This document shows positions 25,207 to 33,590 of a DNA stretch of 64,000 bases, piece by piece; position 1 is the stretch's first letter; each line of letters opens with the position of its first letter. Below the pieces are notes generated by a model. It ran no database searches. It was given only the letters and a program-made list of their open reading frames with translations, and had not been told where the DNA came from. The stretch is from Chryseobacterium luteum. GTDB lineage: Bacteria > Bacteroidota > Bacteroidia > Flavobacteriales > Weeksellaceae. The translations under genes were made by a program, and so were the position numbers. The stretch covers positions 1 to 64,000 of the forward strand of contig NZ_JPRO01000020.1 of assembly GCF_000737785.1 (NCBI RefSeq), written 5' to 3'.

Positions 25207-25328
25207 ATGATTACTTCTTGTCAACAGGATACCAAATTTTTAAACCCAATAAAAGCATTAGGCGGATTGAAAGTCAAATGTTCAGGACAAAGTTAATTTT
25301 GTTCAGGAAATTAAATAAATATAAGAAT

Positions 25329-26018
25329 ATGAGAAAAACAAGTGTGTTATTTTGTTGTTTATGGTCCGGTTTTTTCTTTCCGCAGCATATAGATGGTGTC
25401 TGGTTAAACGAAGAGCTTAGAAATTCAATTTTAGATGGTTCATTAGAATCAAAAAACTCCGGAATTATGCAACCGATGTTTTTTGAAATTTCAAAAAATA
25501 AAGTGGCTAACTTTTATCAGGTGGAGCCTTCCGTGAAACCTAAATTCAAATCAATAAAAAAAATTACAAAAGATATATATACAGATGGTTTAGCTTTTTA
25601 TACCTACATTAATGAAAATACCATTTCATATAAAACGAAAAAAAAAAGCAGTACCTATATTCGAAATCAAAATATCAGTAAAGATGATATTTTTGACACA
25701 AAAAAAACACTTACAAAAACATATATTGAGTTTACAAGGTTGTCAATAATTAAAGATGTACACTCAAATAAAGAAGTAAGTGTAAAATGTACTAATGGTG
25801 GAAATGAAGTAAGATGCGTCTACGATAAAAACAAGTTTTCTTACACAATCTATTCATCCAACCCATATTACTATAAAAGCTGGAATAAGTTAGAATTTTA
25901 CATGGAAACAAATATTAATAATTCTGAAAGGACGTATTTATTGGAAAAACAAACAAACCATTCATATCATCTCAAGGATTTGACGACCAATACCGTAGAG
26001 TATGTCCTTACATATTAG
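25329..26018 (+). CDS. Exported protein of unknown function
   Basis: 229 residues starting at the ATG at 25329, MRKTSVLFCCLWSGFFFPQ, a signal-peptide-like start followed by HIDGVWLNEELRNSIL. Lys/Thr/Tyr-rich body with YLLEKQTNHSYHLKDLTTNTVEYVL at the end, suggesting a small beta-rich domain. No family recognised. It is downstream of the lipoprotein gene on the same strand. Confidence 0.6.
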   Translation: MRKTSVLFCCLWSGFFFPQHIDGVWLNEELRNSILDGSLESKNSGIMQPMFFEISKNKVANFYQVEPSVKPKFKSIKKITKDIYTDGLAFYTYINENTISYKTKKKSSTYIRNQNISKDDIFDTKKTLTKTYIEFTRLSIIKDVHSNKEVSVKCTNGGNEVRCVYDKNKFSYTIYSSNPYYYKSWNKLEFYMETNINNSERTYLLEKQTNHSYHLKDLTTNTVEYVLTY

Positions 26019-26042
26019 GGGGCAACCGCAACGGAAAGCTGA

Positions 26043-26201
26043 GCATTATTTTATAATAAAGACTCTTCCCTGTATATGGAAAAGTCCCTCAACGATATCA
26101 AAGCACTGAATGCAAATTCTGATGACAGAAAGGCTACTAAGGAAAAGTCTGTGGCACTCTATGAGTTTGTAATTCCTGTCTATAAAAAGGAATACACCTA
26201 A
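26043..26201 (+). pseudogene. 3' fragment of a lost gene
   Basis: The frame reads FYNKDSSLYMEKSLNDIK, then ALNANSDDRKATKEKSVALY and EFVIPVYKKEYT before a stop. It has good helical coding character but no plausible full-length start; upstream the frame is closed at 26040. I take it as the C-terminal end of an exported protein whose 5' part was deleted. Confidence 0.5.
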
Positions 26202-26299
26202 AACAGAGGATTTCTACTTATCTGAATATCCACACATAATAATTGATTATGAATAAAATAAAATGATATCTTACTTAAAACATCGTTTTTTGAGACTAT

Positions 26300-26713
26300 C
26301 TAATATATATTCCGGTCAAATATTAATAATCTTTTCAAGTCATCTTCAATCATTTCCAAATAAAATTCTTCACCAATAATATAAAATTCAGTTTCCCATG
26401 GCGCAACTTTATTAATACTCTCATTACTGAAGTCTAAAATTTTATCGATAAGGAATTCTCGATTTAAAATAACTTCATTAAAATTAGGTAAGCGAAAACT
26501 TTCTTCTCTGTTAATTAAAATATTATACAATTTCTTTAAGTTACTCTTAAAATTATTTTTTCCAAGTATCTCAATGGTGAATTCAATATCAGATAGTTCC
26601 GGATTAATTACTAAATCGAAGATTGGGAATGTCTGAATGTACGGCTCATCCCATTCAAATTTTTTTTCTTCAACAAAGCAATGTGGAAATATGGTTTTAT
26701 CAATATAAATCAT
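26300..26713 (-). CDS. Small acidic protein of unknown function
   Basis: 137 residues, no signal peptide, Glu/Phe/Ile-rich (FEWDEPYIQTFPIFDLVINPELSDIEFTIEIL ... EFYLEMIEDDLKRLLIFDRN). The acidic, cytoplasmic and orphan character resembles immunity proteins, but that is only an impression. It is 61 bases downstream of the exported-protein gene on the same strand. Confidence 0.6.
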   Translation of the reverse strand: MIYIDKTIFPHCFVEEKKFEWDEPYIQTFPIFDLVINPELSDIEFTIEILGKNNFKSNLKKLYNILINREESFRLPNFNEVILNREFLIDKILDFSNESINKVAPWETEFYIIGEEFYLEMIEDDLKRLLIFDRNIY

Positions 26714-26774
26714 TTTATTCTTTTAAATTTTCTAAACATTGATTTGCTAAAAACCATTGTTGTGCGTTCATTAT

Positions 26775-27437
26775 TTATTCAAATTGTTCTTTTGTAATAT
26801 TCCAGACATATATTTTTTCTTTAAATTTTATAAACTTTGAATAGTTTTTTTCAAAATAATCAGGTGCTGACATATAATTATCTTTAAATGATATATTAAT
26901 ATTTTTCCCGGTCTTTGGCAATTCAATTGTAAACTGTGATGTTACCAATTCCTCTTTTGTACTTTGACTAACAGACGTTTTACAGAATTCACCAACAAGA
27001 TTATTCATAAATACATCAAAATTATTTGTGTAACTTTTTAAATATCCTGTTTTCACTTCTGTAAGTATTTTATTTCTATACTCAAAAAATTTGAAATTAT
27101 TTTGAGAAAAGCCACCATTGCTTCCGGCAATAGAAGAAATAGCAATTAATTTTTTGTTTTTAATATTCCAATATGTGATTTCAAATATTTGATAACCAGA
27201 TTGTCCTTCTGTATATGATTGCTCTAATCTTAAATATCCATTTTTCTTATCAATATTCAAAGAATAGTACATATCATCATTGGTCAATGAGCCATTTGAA
27301 ACTAAGTGTTTTCGTTCAATATAGCTTAAATCGTCTAAATATTCAGCTGGAATTATAAAGAAAAAATCAGCAATTTTTTGTGCAGATAAATACTGTATTG
27401 AGATAAAAAGAATAATAAATATAGAAGTTTTTTTCAT
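26775..27437 (-). CDS. Exported protein of unknown function
   Basis: 220 residues from the ATG at 27437 (MKKTSIFIILFISIQYLSAQ, signal peptide). The mature part is beta-rich (YSLNIDKKNGYLRLEQSY, YQIFEITYWNIKNKKLIAISSIAGSNGG) and ends VWNITKEQFE. No family recognised. An earlier ATG at 27476 would precede the signal peptide with 13 basic residues. It lies between attC-like site 6 and the acidic small gene. Confidence 0.65.
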   Translation of the reverse strand: MKKTSIFIILFISIQYLSAQKIADFFFIIPAEYLDDLSYIERKHLVSNGSLTNDDMYYSLNIDKKNGYLRLEQSYTEGQSGYQIFEITYWNIKNKKLIAISSIAGSNGGFSQNNFKFFEYRNKILTEVKTGYLKSYTNNFDVFMNNLVGEFCKTSVSQSTKEELVTSQFTIELPKTGKNINISFKDNYMSAPDYFEKNYSKFIKFKEKIYVWNITKEQFE

Positions 27438-27512
27438 TATTAGGTTTTTAGTTCTTTCGTTTTTGTACACGTTCATTTAAAATGACGAAACTAATTTATA
27501 TCCGTTATACAA

Positions 27513-27550
27513 TAGCGCATATCCATCCAAATTCGTAGTGATATGCGCTA
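27513..27550. repeat. Perfect 11-bp hairpin in front of the exported-protein gene
   Basis: TAGCGCATATC (27513-27523) and GATATGCGCTA (27540-27550) are exactly complementary around a 16-base loop. There is no T tract, so it is more likely a protein-binding or RNA structure than a terminator. Confidence 0.6.
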
Positions 27551-27588
27551 AATTAAGCAATCATTTTTTGAGACTTAATCTTACAATA

Positions 27589-27701
27589 TTATAACGCTTT
27601 GTGACTTTGCGATGTTAGTGCAATCAAAGTACAAAGTTGAATAGAAGAACTACTGTTGAACTTTGCAGTTTCGCCCCACTATTGCAAAACCCTTGTTGAC
27701 A
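27589..27701 (-). repeat. attC-like site 6
   Basis: Gene sense: TGTCAACAAGGG opens 7 bases after the broken gene's stop and AAGCGTTATAA closes. Its left part TTTTGCAATAGTGGGGCGAA is nearly the same as in site 2, and CTGTTGAACTTTGCAGTTTC (plus strand) recurs there too. 113 bp. Confidence 0.7.
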
Positions 27702-27708
27702 GTAGTTT

Positions 27709-28252
27709 TTATTCAGCTGTTTCAATATTCCATTTTGAATTATTTTGTACCATTTTAAATTTAATATTCTTGTTTTCGCTGTTAAAATAATCGAATATGG
27801 AAACGTAAACCGTGTCTTTATTTGCTGTAGTGAATTGAATGTCATACACTTGTTTGTCATTTTTCACTTCATCATACGTAAAATTTAAAGTATTTGAAGA
27901 AAACCTATTGTCAAGAGCTCCACCTGTAATTATAGTTTTGTTATTTATCAGTAGTTTTCTTTAAAATCTTTGCTCCCGTCAACGAAATAAGGATTTTCTA
28001 ATATAAATTTTATTTCCGAAAACTTCTCAATTGGTGTTGTAAATCCATCATAGCGTTCATCATTTCCACAAACTCCAAAGCTTCTTGTAGTAACTATAAA
28101 AAGTGAATCTTTTGGATTTAACTTATTCACAGCTTCTTTAATTATTTCTTCTTTGAGTTGTTTGAATTTATAACCTCTTTTCTTTCAATCTGACAAATTA
28201 AAATTGTCAAGACTGTCAAAGTAAGTATTATTAAGATAAGGTACTTTTTCAT
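27709..28252 (-). pseudogene. Frameshifted exported protein in a cassette
   Basis: The ATG at 28252 opens MKKYLILIILTLTVLTILIC, a lipoprotein-like signal, which stops early. After one shift the frame continues EEIIKEAVNKLNPKDSLFIV and FGVCGNDERYDGFTTPIEKF. After a second shift it gives KTIITGGALDNRFSSNTLNF through NNSKWNIETAE to the stop at 27709. The pieces join to a ~180-residue protein with a nonsense-free path only if two frameshifts are allowed, so it is a pseudogene or a sequencing problem. It is bounded by attC-like sites 6 and 7. Confidence 0.65.
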
Positions 28253-28287
28253 GCAATTTTCTTTCACATTCGGTTCTATAAAAATAC

Positions 28288-28345
28288 TGCTAACTTTCAA
28301 ATTTACGCATTGCGTCAATTTGATTTATACAACTTTCGTAAAGTA
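28288..28345 (-). repeat. Half attC-like site (site 7)
   Basis: The plus-strand TGCTAACTTTCAAATTTACGC and following ~37 bp match the corresponding part of site 4 almost exactly, but no complementary GTTAGC end follows to the right. This is what an array end or a deletion would leave. Confidence 0.5.
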
Positions 28346-28659
28346 ATTTATGCCACTAATATAAAAATTTATTTTGATCGTTTTGATGAAACCTAATGTT
28401 TACAATATGATTTTTTCAAGACTGGCTAATTTGCAGCTTATAAGATCTATCTAATATAAGAGCCAGCACGTCATAAAAACGTCATAAAATAATTACAAGT
28501 AGAATAAACAGCATATATATTTCATTTATTCAATATAATGATGCAATATCAGCTGGATAATTTTTCTGGTATGCATGGTAAGATATATAATTTTGTTATT
28601 GCGAAAATAAACTCCAAACTGTTTTAAATATATATTGCAGAGATTCGAAAACAAAATTA

Positions 28660-28667
28660 TACTTTTG
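28660..28667 (+). promoter_or_regulatory. Candidate -7 box (TACTTTTG) of the VOC gene
   Basis: TACTTTTG fits the Bacteroidota TAnnTTTG consensus 97 bases before the VOC start; the -33 element is weak. The remaining gap 28346-28763 shows no gene. Confidence 0.4.
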
Positions 28668-28763
28668 TATAGCTTAAAGAACAAAAGATTTTATTCACCA
28701 GGAAATAATAAATTGAAAAAGTGTTAGCATTAATAACGTTTCGAACAATATAGTCAAATTTTC

Positions 28764-29216
28764 ATGATAAAAATAAAGTACGCTCATACCAACATTATAA
28801 CGAAGGATTGGAAGAAACTTGCAAAGTTCTATGAAATCGTATTTAATTGCATACCAGTTCCACCTATACGAACCTATCAAGGAGAGTGGCTTGACAAAGG
28901 CACCGGTGTTGTAAATGCTCATTTACAAGGGATGCAATTACGTTTACCTGGCTATGGCGATAATGGACCAACACTTGAGATATATCAGTATTCAAAAATG
29001 ATAAATGCTGAAAGACACATAGCTAATCAAAAAGGATTTGGACATATTGCATTCCAGGTAGAGGACATTGCCGGACTTTTAGCATTAGCATTATCGAATG
29101 GAGCATCGAAGATTGGAGAGCTAAGCGAACATCATTTTGATAATATGGGTGTGTTTAAGTTTATTTATATCTCGGATCCTGACGGAAATATAATAGAACT
29201 CCTAAACTGGAGTTGA
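28764..29216 (+). CDS. VOC (glyoxalase/bleomycin resistance) superfamily protein
   Basis: 150 residues with the paired beta-alpha-beta-beta-beta modules: IKIKYAHTNIITKDWKKLAKFYEIVFN at the start, LRLPGYGDNGPTLEIYQY in the middle, GFGHIAFQVEDIAGLLALALSNGA and ISDPDGNIIELLNWS at the end. Metal ligands are plausible at His8, Glu in TLEIY, His in GHIAF and Glu in IIELL. The substrate is unknown. It sits between the two accessory islands. Confidence 0.85.
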   Translation: MIKIKYAHTNIITKDWKKLAKFYEIVFNCIPVPPIRTYQGEWLDKGTGVVNAHLQGMQLRLPGYGDNGPTLEIYQYSKMINAERHIANQKGFGHIAFQVEDIAGLLALALSNGASKIGELSEHHFDNMGVFKFIYISDPDGNIIELLNWS

Positions 29217-29533
29217 TATTGATTTAGCAAGCGTGGATATTGACACCGAACGCTTTTTGGTTTAAATTCTTCAGTCATCATCCAGTTTAAATCGCATGAT
29301 TATGCGAGAGATTTCGAGCTATAATTCCAATAAAATGGTTTAAGAATAGGCATTTTATTATAAAACATTCTATGCCTGAATTCCTGAAATATCTTGTAGC
29401 CGAGAAACTCAAAAAGTCAGCAGAGCTGCCTGAAAAATATATTGAATTAAAGACATTTTGCGACTTTAATTTTTCATTAATTAAGATTAAAGACACATAA
29501 TGAGCTAAGTGAGTCCCTGTAAGGAGTATCAGG

Positions 29534-29741
29534 GGCATGATTTGGCCAGCTGCAGCTATATCCTAACGGGACACTAGCAGCGGCTCCGGAAGCCATCCCT
29601 CAGGGAACCGGTCTAAAACTCTCTAAATATTTAGCAAAACAGTGGCATAATATGACCAGTTATAGCTATAACTTGATGGTGCACCGGCAGCGGTTCCAAA
29701 GTAAGCCTATGACCAGCATATGTCAGTTAAGCTTGTTTTGA
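29534..29741 (+). pseudogene. Short gene relic containing two diverged 58-bp repeats
   Basis: The frame 29541-29741 reads GQLQLYPNGTLAAAPEAIPQ, then LKLSKYLAKQWHNMTSYSYN and LMVHRQRFQ, with protein-like composition but no start codon. Two direct repeats (29534-29592 and 29644-29701) agree at roughly three quarters of positions, sharing GGCAT.AT.TG.CCAG, AGCTATA and GCAGCGG. The rest of 29217-29925 contains no convincing gene; a 42-codon frame at 29371-29499 (MPEFLKYLVAEKLKKSAELP...) may be another scrap. Confidence 0.4.
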
Positions 29742-29925
29742 TTGATGATTGCTTGATGAGCAAGAAAATCTCTACTACGAATGGCAAATACAGAAGCCTT
29801 TTGTTTTTTTTCAGTGAAATATTGACAGACTTCTTCGTGCGTTATCCTGTGCTAGTTAGGCCCTCTAAACTTAAACACACTGAAGAGCCTTTTATTTTAT
29901 TTAAGAAGGATCGTATTTTGAGATT

Positions 29926-30169
29926 TTAATATTGCTTATTATAGATAATTCCAACTTTTACTAGTTCTTGATCTATATATTCCGAAGCTTTCTTTTGAGA
30001 AGTATAATTAGTCTCTAAAATAGCTCCGGGAATTTCCATTTTGTGCAATTTATCTACAATTACAATCTCATTATTTATAAATTCAAAAATACCTTTCGAA
30101 GTAGCTTCAATAGCCCTTTTTCAAGATAGTTTCGACTTCATCAGCTGAGTATAAAAGTTTTTCTGCCAT
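29926..30169 (-). pseudogene. Small frameshifted gene downstream of the KAP NTPase
   Basis: The ATG at 30169 gives MAEKLLYSADEVETILKK and a stop two codons later. A single-base shift in the A/G run restores RAIEATSKGIFEFINNEIVI, HKMEIPGAILETNYTSQKKA and SEYIDQELVKVGIIYNKQY to the stop at 29926, about 80 residues in all. It starts 27 bases after the NTPase stop on the same strand, so it would be the last gene of that operon. A sequencing error, or programmed shift at the A run, cannot be excluded. Confidence 0.6.
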
Positions 30170-30196
30170 AGTATCGTTTTCTGGATTTTTACATCC

Positions 30197-31543
30197 TTAA
30201 AAAATCTCAAATTCTTCAGTAATGTTAATTCGGTTAAAATAATCCATTAGGTTTAACGAAATTGTGTCATTTCTAATTTCCCTCGAATAAGATTGGAGAG
30301 TGTTAATAACATCACTTGAATAATTTTTGCTAGTATATTTAACATTTCCCATGTCTATCACCATTTTATCTAATACATCAGAACCTTGATAATTTGCATA
30401 CGCAATCACAAATTGCGCTTCTATAGCACTAAACAAAGGTTTGGGAAATATCTTATACAGATCGTCTAGTATATCTGGTACTTGGTTAAAAGTATAATTT
30501 TTATCATAAAAATTGTAATAATAATCTTTTCTCTCAATCTTCAAATAAATTAATATCAGAAGTAAAGGAAAGTGAATAAATCTTGATTGATTTGAAATTA
30601 GAGAAATCGCCAAAACACCCATCATTTTTTCAATTGTTCTTAATGAACTTTTACCAAATATTACTTTGCTGAATCTTTGAAAATCGCTAAGTTCTTCAGA
30701 TCTATTAGAGACAAAAAAATTGTTTATGTCAAATTTTTGTGAAAGATAGCTGATGTATAAGTCAGATTTCGGCTCTGGTATTGTGTACTCAATATCTATA
30801 AATCTTTTTAAATATTCATCAGAATTGATTTTTTCCGAATTGTAAACACCACAAATGGAATGACATAATTGAACTCTATCAATTGCTAATACAAATATTA
30901 TGTTTTTAACATTAAAAAAATGTTTAATTTTTTCCAATATCTCCACTGAATAATTTGGTCTGCACCTATCTAGTTCATCAATGAAAAATATCACTGGTTT
31001 ATCAGGTGAGACTAAAGAAATTGCTTTTTCTAATTCAATTTTGAATTCAATTAATGATTGTTTTTTCTCTGTATAATCTTCAACATATTGCTCCAAAACT
31101 TTTCCTCCACCCTTTACAGCAGCATCGACATATTCAATGAAATCCTTTCCAAATTTTTGTTCTGCAAATCCTTTGATAAGTAACGGAATCAATTCGGATG
31201 ATAGCTTACTCGCTATTTTAACTACCTTTTTTAGCTCAATTTTTTGTTCACTTTTAAGTAAACTTAATTCACCAATAATTGCAGTTAATGAATCATTATT
31301 AAAATCATTTTCCCAAGCGTTAAAAAAAGCTGTTTTGTAACCTTTAAGTTGCATGCTTTTTTGCCACATTTTTATAAATGTAGTTTTGCCTGTCCCCCAA
31401 GGATTATTGATTGCTAATACTAAATTATTATTATATTTATCAATAAAGTTACTAAGTATTTCAGCATATTTTTCTCTACTTAATACACAATTTTTAAATG
31501 GCTTTTGAGAATCAATTTCTACATCATAGTTTCTAATTTCCAT
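30197..31543 (-). CDS. KAP-family P-loop NTPase
   Basis: 448 residues. Walker A NPWGTGKTT is at 47-55, the family-typical FFNAWE at 73-78, and Walker B PVIFFIDELDRCRP at about 183-196 with the KAP ELDRC motif. EKIKHFFNVKNIIFVLAIDRVQL (sensor strand) follows. KAP NTPases include F-plasmid PifA, which excludes phage T7, and are frequent in defence islands. Many KAP proteins carry transmembrane helices between the motifs, but none is clear here. The neighbouring two-TM protein could supply membrane anchoring. Confidence 0.85.
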   Translation of the reverse strand: MEIRNYDVEIDSQKPFKNCVLSREKYAEILSNFIDKYNNNLVLAINNPWGTGKTTFIKMWQKSMQLKGYKTAFFNAWENDFNNDSLTAIIGELSLLKSEQKIELKKVVKIASKLSSELIPLLIKGFAEQKFGKDFIEYVDAAVKGGGKVLEQYVEDYTEKKQSLIEFKIELEKAISLVSPDKPVIFFIDELDRCRPNYSVEILEKIKHFFNVKNIIFVLAIDRVQLCHSICGVYNSEKINSDEYLKRFIDIEYTIPEPKSDLYISYLSQKFDINNFFVSNRSEELSDFQRFSKVIFGKSSLRTIEKMMGVLAISLISNQSRFIHFPLLLILIYLKIERKDYYYNFYDKNYTFNQVPDILDDLYKIFPKPLFSAIEAQFVIAYANYQGSDVLDKMVIDMGNVKYTSKNYSSDVINTLQSYSREIRNDTISLNLMDYFNRINITEEFEIF

Positions 31544-31552
31544 ATTGGTTTT

Positions 31553-31574
31553 TAAGATTTAATTATTTTATAAA
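31553..31574. repeat. 22-bp direct repeat, left copy
   Basis: The copy starts TAAGATTTAATTATTTTATA and is identical over 22 bases to 32590-32611. The two copies flank the two-TM gene. Confidence 0.75.
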
Positions 31575-31687
31575 TTGTGATTTTTTGCAATATATTCTTT
31601 AATTTGCTCAGGGTTTTTAATAGCATTTATCGTTTTTTAGGACTAATTTATTATTTGACTAATAAAACACTATGAATTTTAAAAGTA

Positions 31688-32584
31688 TCAAACTTCATTG
31701 TTATTTTGTAGTTGTCGATTAACTACTCTGTATACAGAATAATTTGTTTGATCCTGAAGATGTAACAAAGCAACTTCAAAATGAGAATTTAGCAATTTCC
31801 CATTTATGTTTTTATATTGAAATATTAAAGAAAGTAATGGAAAATCTGCTCTTAGACTAAATTCTTGAAGATAATTGTGAATTTCAAAAGCTTTCATAAG
31901 CAATGATGGTACACGAAGTTCAGTTTTTTCACCTTTATCAACAACACCCATCCCTATCGTTTCAGATTCAAAAATTAAAAAAGAACTTTTCAATGTTGCA
32001 TGACGCAAATTTACGTTTATGAATTCCCTGCCATCGGGTCGTATAAGAATATCACTAACTGTAATTTTTAATTCTGGATTATTAAATTCCAATAATTGTT
32101 TTAATTGAGTAAGATCAACTTTAAATGTCACCTGAAGTTCAGTTGCAAGACCTAATCCTTTATTTTCGACTTGAAGAAAAAAAACTTTATTAATATACTC
32201 ATAAGGAGTAGCATGATGTATCGGCGGACTGTAACTATAAAAGTTCTGACCTATTTTAAAAGAAAACCTACTTACATCAGCAGAAAAAAAATCTAAATTA
32301 TTTATTATGAAAAATGGTTTGATAGGATTATGTACAGATTCATCATGATTTCTTTTTTCTAAGCCACTAATATTTACAGCAATGATGACTGTTATTATTA
32401 ATGTCAAGAATGAAATAATAGGGTTTAAAATACCTCCCAAATAATCTCCAAAAACTCCCCAATCTGCAGGATCTGTTGAGCGATCGTTTTCATGAAAATT
32501 TATAACATAGAATATTACAGGCATTACTATTGCAATCAGTGAAATTAGACTTCCAATAATCCATAATATGCGGGAAAATTTCAT
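31688..32584 (-). CDS. Two-TM protein with soluble C-terminal domain, candidate defence component
   Basis: 298 residues. TM1 is about 6-28 (ILWIIGSLISLIAIVMPVIF) and TM2 about 50-72 (GGILNPIISFLTLIITVIIA), separated by DWGVFGDYLGG. This 'FGD..GG.LNP..SFLTL' hairpin is common in putative phage abortive-infection membrane proteins. The remaining ~220 residues are soluble, beta-rich and unassigned. The gene starts 4 bases after the recombinase stop and precedes the KAP NTPase, all on the minus strand. Confidence 0.7.
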   Translation of the reverse strand: MKFSRILWIIGSLISLIAIVMPVIFYVINFHENDRSTDPADWGVFGDYLGGILNPIISFLTLIITVIIAVNISGLEKRNHDESVHNPIKPFFIINNLDFFSADVSRFSFKIGQNFYSYSPPIHHATPYEYINKVFFLQVENKGLGLATELQVTFKVDLTQLKQLLEFNNPELKITVSDILIRPDGREFINVNLRHATLKSSFLIFESETIGMGVVDKGEKTELRVPSLLMKAFEIHNYLQEFSLRADFPLLSLIFQYKNINGKLLNSHFEVALLHLQDQTNYSVYRVVNRQLQNNNEV

Positions 32585-32588
32585 TGTA

Positions 32589-33149
32589 CTAAGATTTAAT
32601 TATTTTATAAAATGTCGCTTTACTTCCAATATTAAAAGCTTTCATAATTTCTTCAATAGGAACATTCTTACTTTCGTAGGATGTCTTTACTAAAGGGGCA
32701 ATTTTTCTATATTTTTCAGTCATTCCTTTTGGCCTGCCTCCCTTTTTCCCTCGAGCTCTTGCAGACTTTAGACCTGCACTAGTCCTTTCTATTAAAACAT
32801 TTCTTTCGTGTTCAGCCAAAACACAAAAAATCTGGAATATTAATTTTCCGCTTGCAGAACTTGTATCTATATTCTCTGAAATAGATTTAAAATGTATTCC
32901 TTTTTCATTAAGCTGTGTTACAAACTGAATTAACCCAACTGTAGATCTCCCGAGCCGATCTAATCTCCAAACGATTAAAGTATCTCCTTTTCTGATAAAT
33001 TTCAATAATTCGTTAAGCTGTGGCTTTTCCGATTTTACACCGCTAATCTTGTCAACAAAAATTTTTTCAATCCCGATATTCTTTAAAGCATCAGTTTGTA
33101 AATCTAAATTTTGCTCAAACTTGCTTACTCTTGCATATCCAATTAACAT
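32589..33149 (-). CDS. Serine recombinase (resolvase/invertase, Pin-like)
   Basis: 186 residues. The catalytic Ser9 is in IGYARVSKFEQNLDLQ, the active-site arginines in VWRLDRLGRS, with the FQIFCVLAEHERNVLIERT long helix and GKKGGRPKG leading into a C-terminal helix-turn-helix (IEEIMKAFNIGSKATFYKII). It is a small resolvase of Tn3/Pin type, not a large integrase and not related to the tyrosine integrases of integrons. It may resolve or invert DNA at sites near its own gene. Confidence 0.9.
   Translation of the reverse strand: MLIGYARVSKFEQNLDLQTDALKNIGIEKIFVDKISGVKSEKPQLNELLKFIRKGDTLIVWRLDRLGRSTVGLIQFVTQLNEKGIHFKSISENIDTSSASGKLIFQIFCVLAEHERNVLIERTSAGLKSARARGKKGGRPKGMTEKYRKIAPLVKTSYESKNVPIEEIMKAFNIGSKATFYKIIKS
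32590..32611. repeat. 22-bp direct repeat, right copy
   Basis: Identical to 31553-31574. It encodes the last codons of the recombinase. Confidence 0.75.
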
Positions 33150-33590
33150 AGTACACTTTACTCATTTAAAACAAATATAATGTAATTTGAATTTGTGTAC
33201 AACGAAAATGCACATGTAATAGAATAAAAAAGTCTTGGTTTTAAAAATCTAAACGTGTACAGATAACCGACCGAATTCTAATACTTTTTATTTGTGTTGA
33301 AAGCTACAGAAATAAAAAAGCTGCTATATTATTTTAGATTTTATTTATTTAAGCTTGGTAGCATTTTTTAGATGATTATTTTCACAGAATTTTTTTGACA
33401 AAAATGAACAGAAATGAAATTTGTTTAGTGGAAAAATGTTTTTGGTATTCCATTCTTGAGATTTTGAAAATCGTATTTTTACCTAAACTTATTATTGGTT
33501 ATTAGTACTGTAGTTTTCCTATTTTATTATGTGTTGCTTTGAATTGTTATCCATGGAACTATTCTGGATAATCAAACTAAAAAAACTAAT
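33150..33590. other. 441-bp gap between the recombinase and the lipocalin-like gene
   Basis: AT-rich with no frame of interest. GTGTACA occurs twice (33195 and 33255 areas). It probably holds the divergent promoters and the right border of the island. Confidence 0.35.

Noticed and set aside
11850..26713. PtuB and the 137-residue protein at 26300-26713 both begin MIYIDKT.
   Set aside because: Similarity ends after seven residues and the rest shows no HNH features, so it is a coincidence.
29287..29538. 83-codon minus-strand frame in the gap after the VOC gene.
   Set aside because: It is the complement of a more protein-like plus-strand scrap (MPEFLKYLVAEKLKK...), lacks a ribosome site and has no coding pattern.
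29720..29929. 69-codon plus-strand frame MSVKLVLIDDCLMSKK...
   Set aside because: It overlaps the end of a frameshifted minus-strand gene, has Phe-rich random composition and no neighbours.
32589..33149. The serine recombinase as the integrase of the cassette array.
   Set aside because: Integron integrases are tyrosine recombinases with a specific extra domain. This is a 186-residue resolvase/invertase, so it does not explain the attC-like sites.
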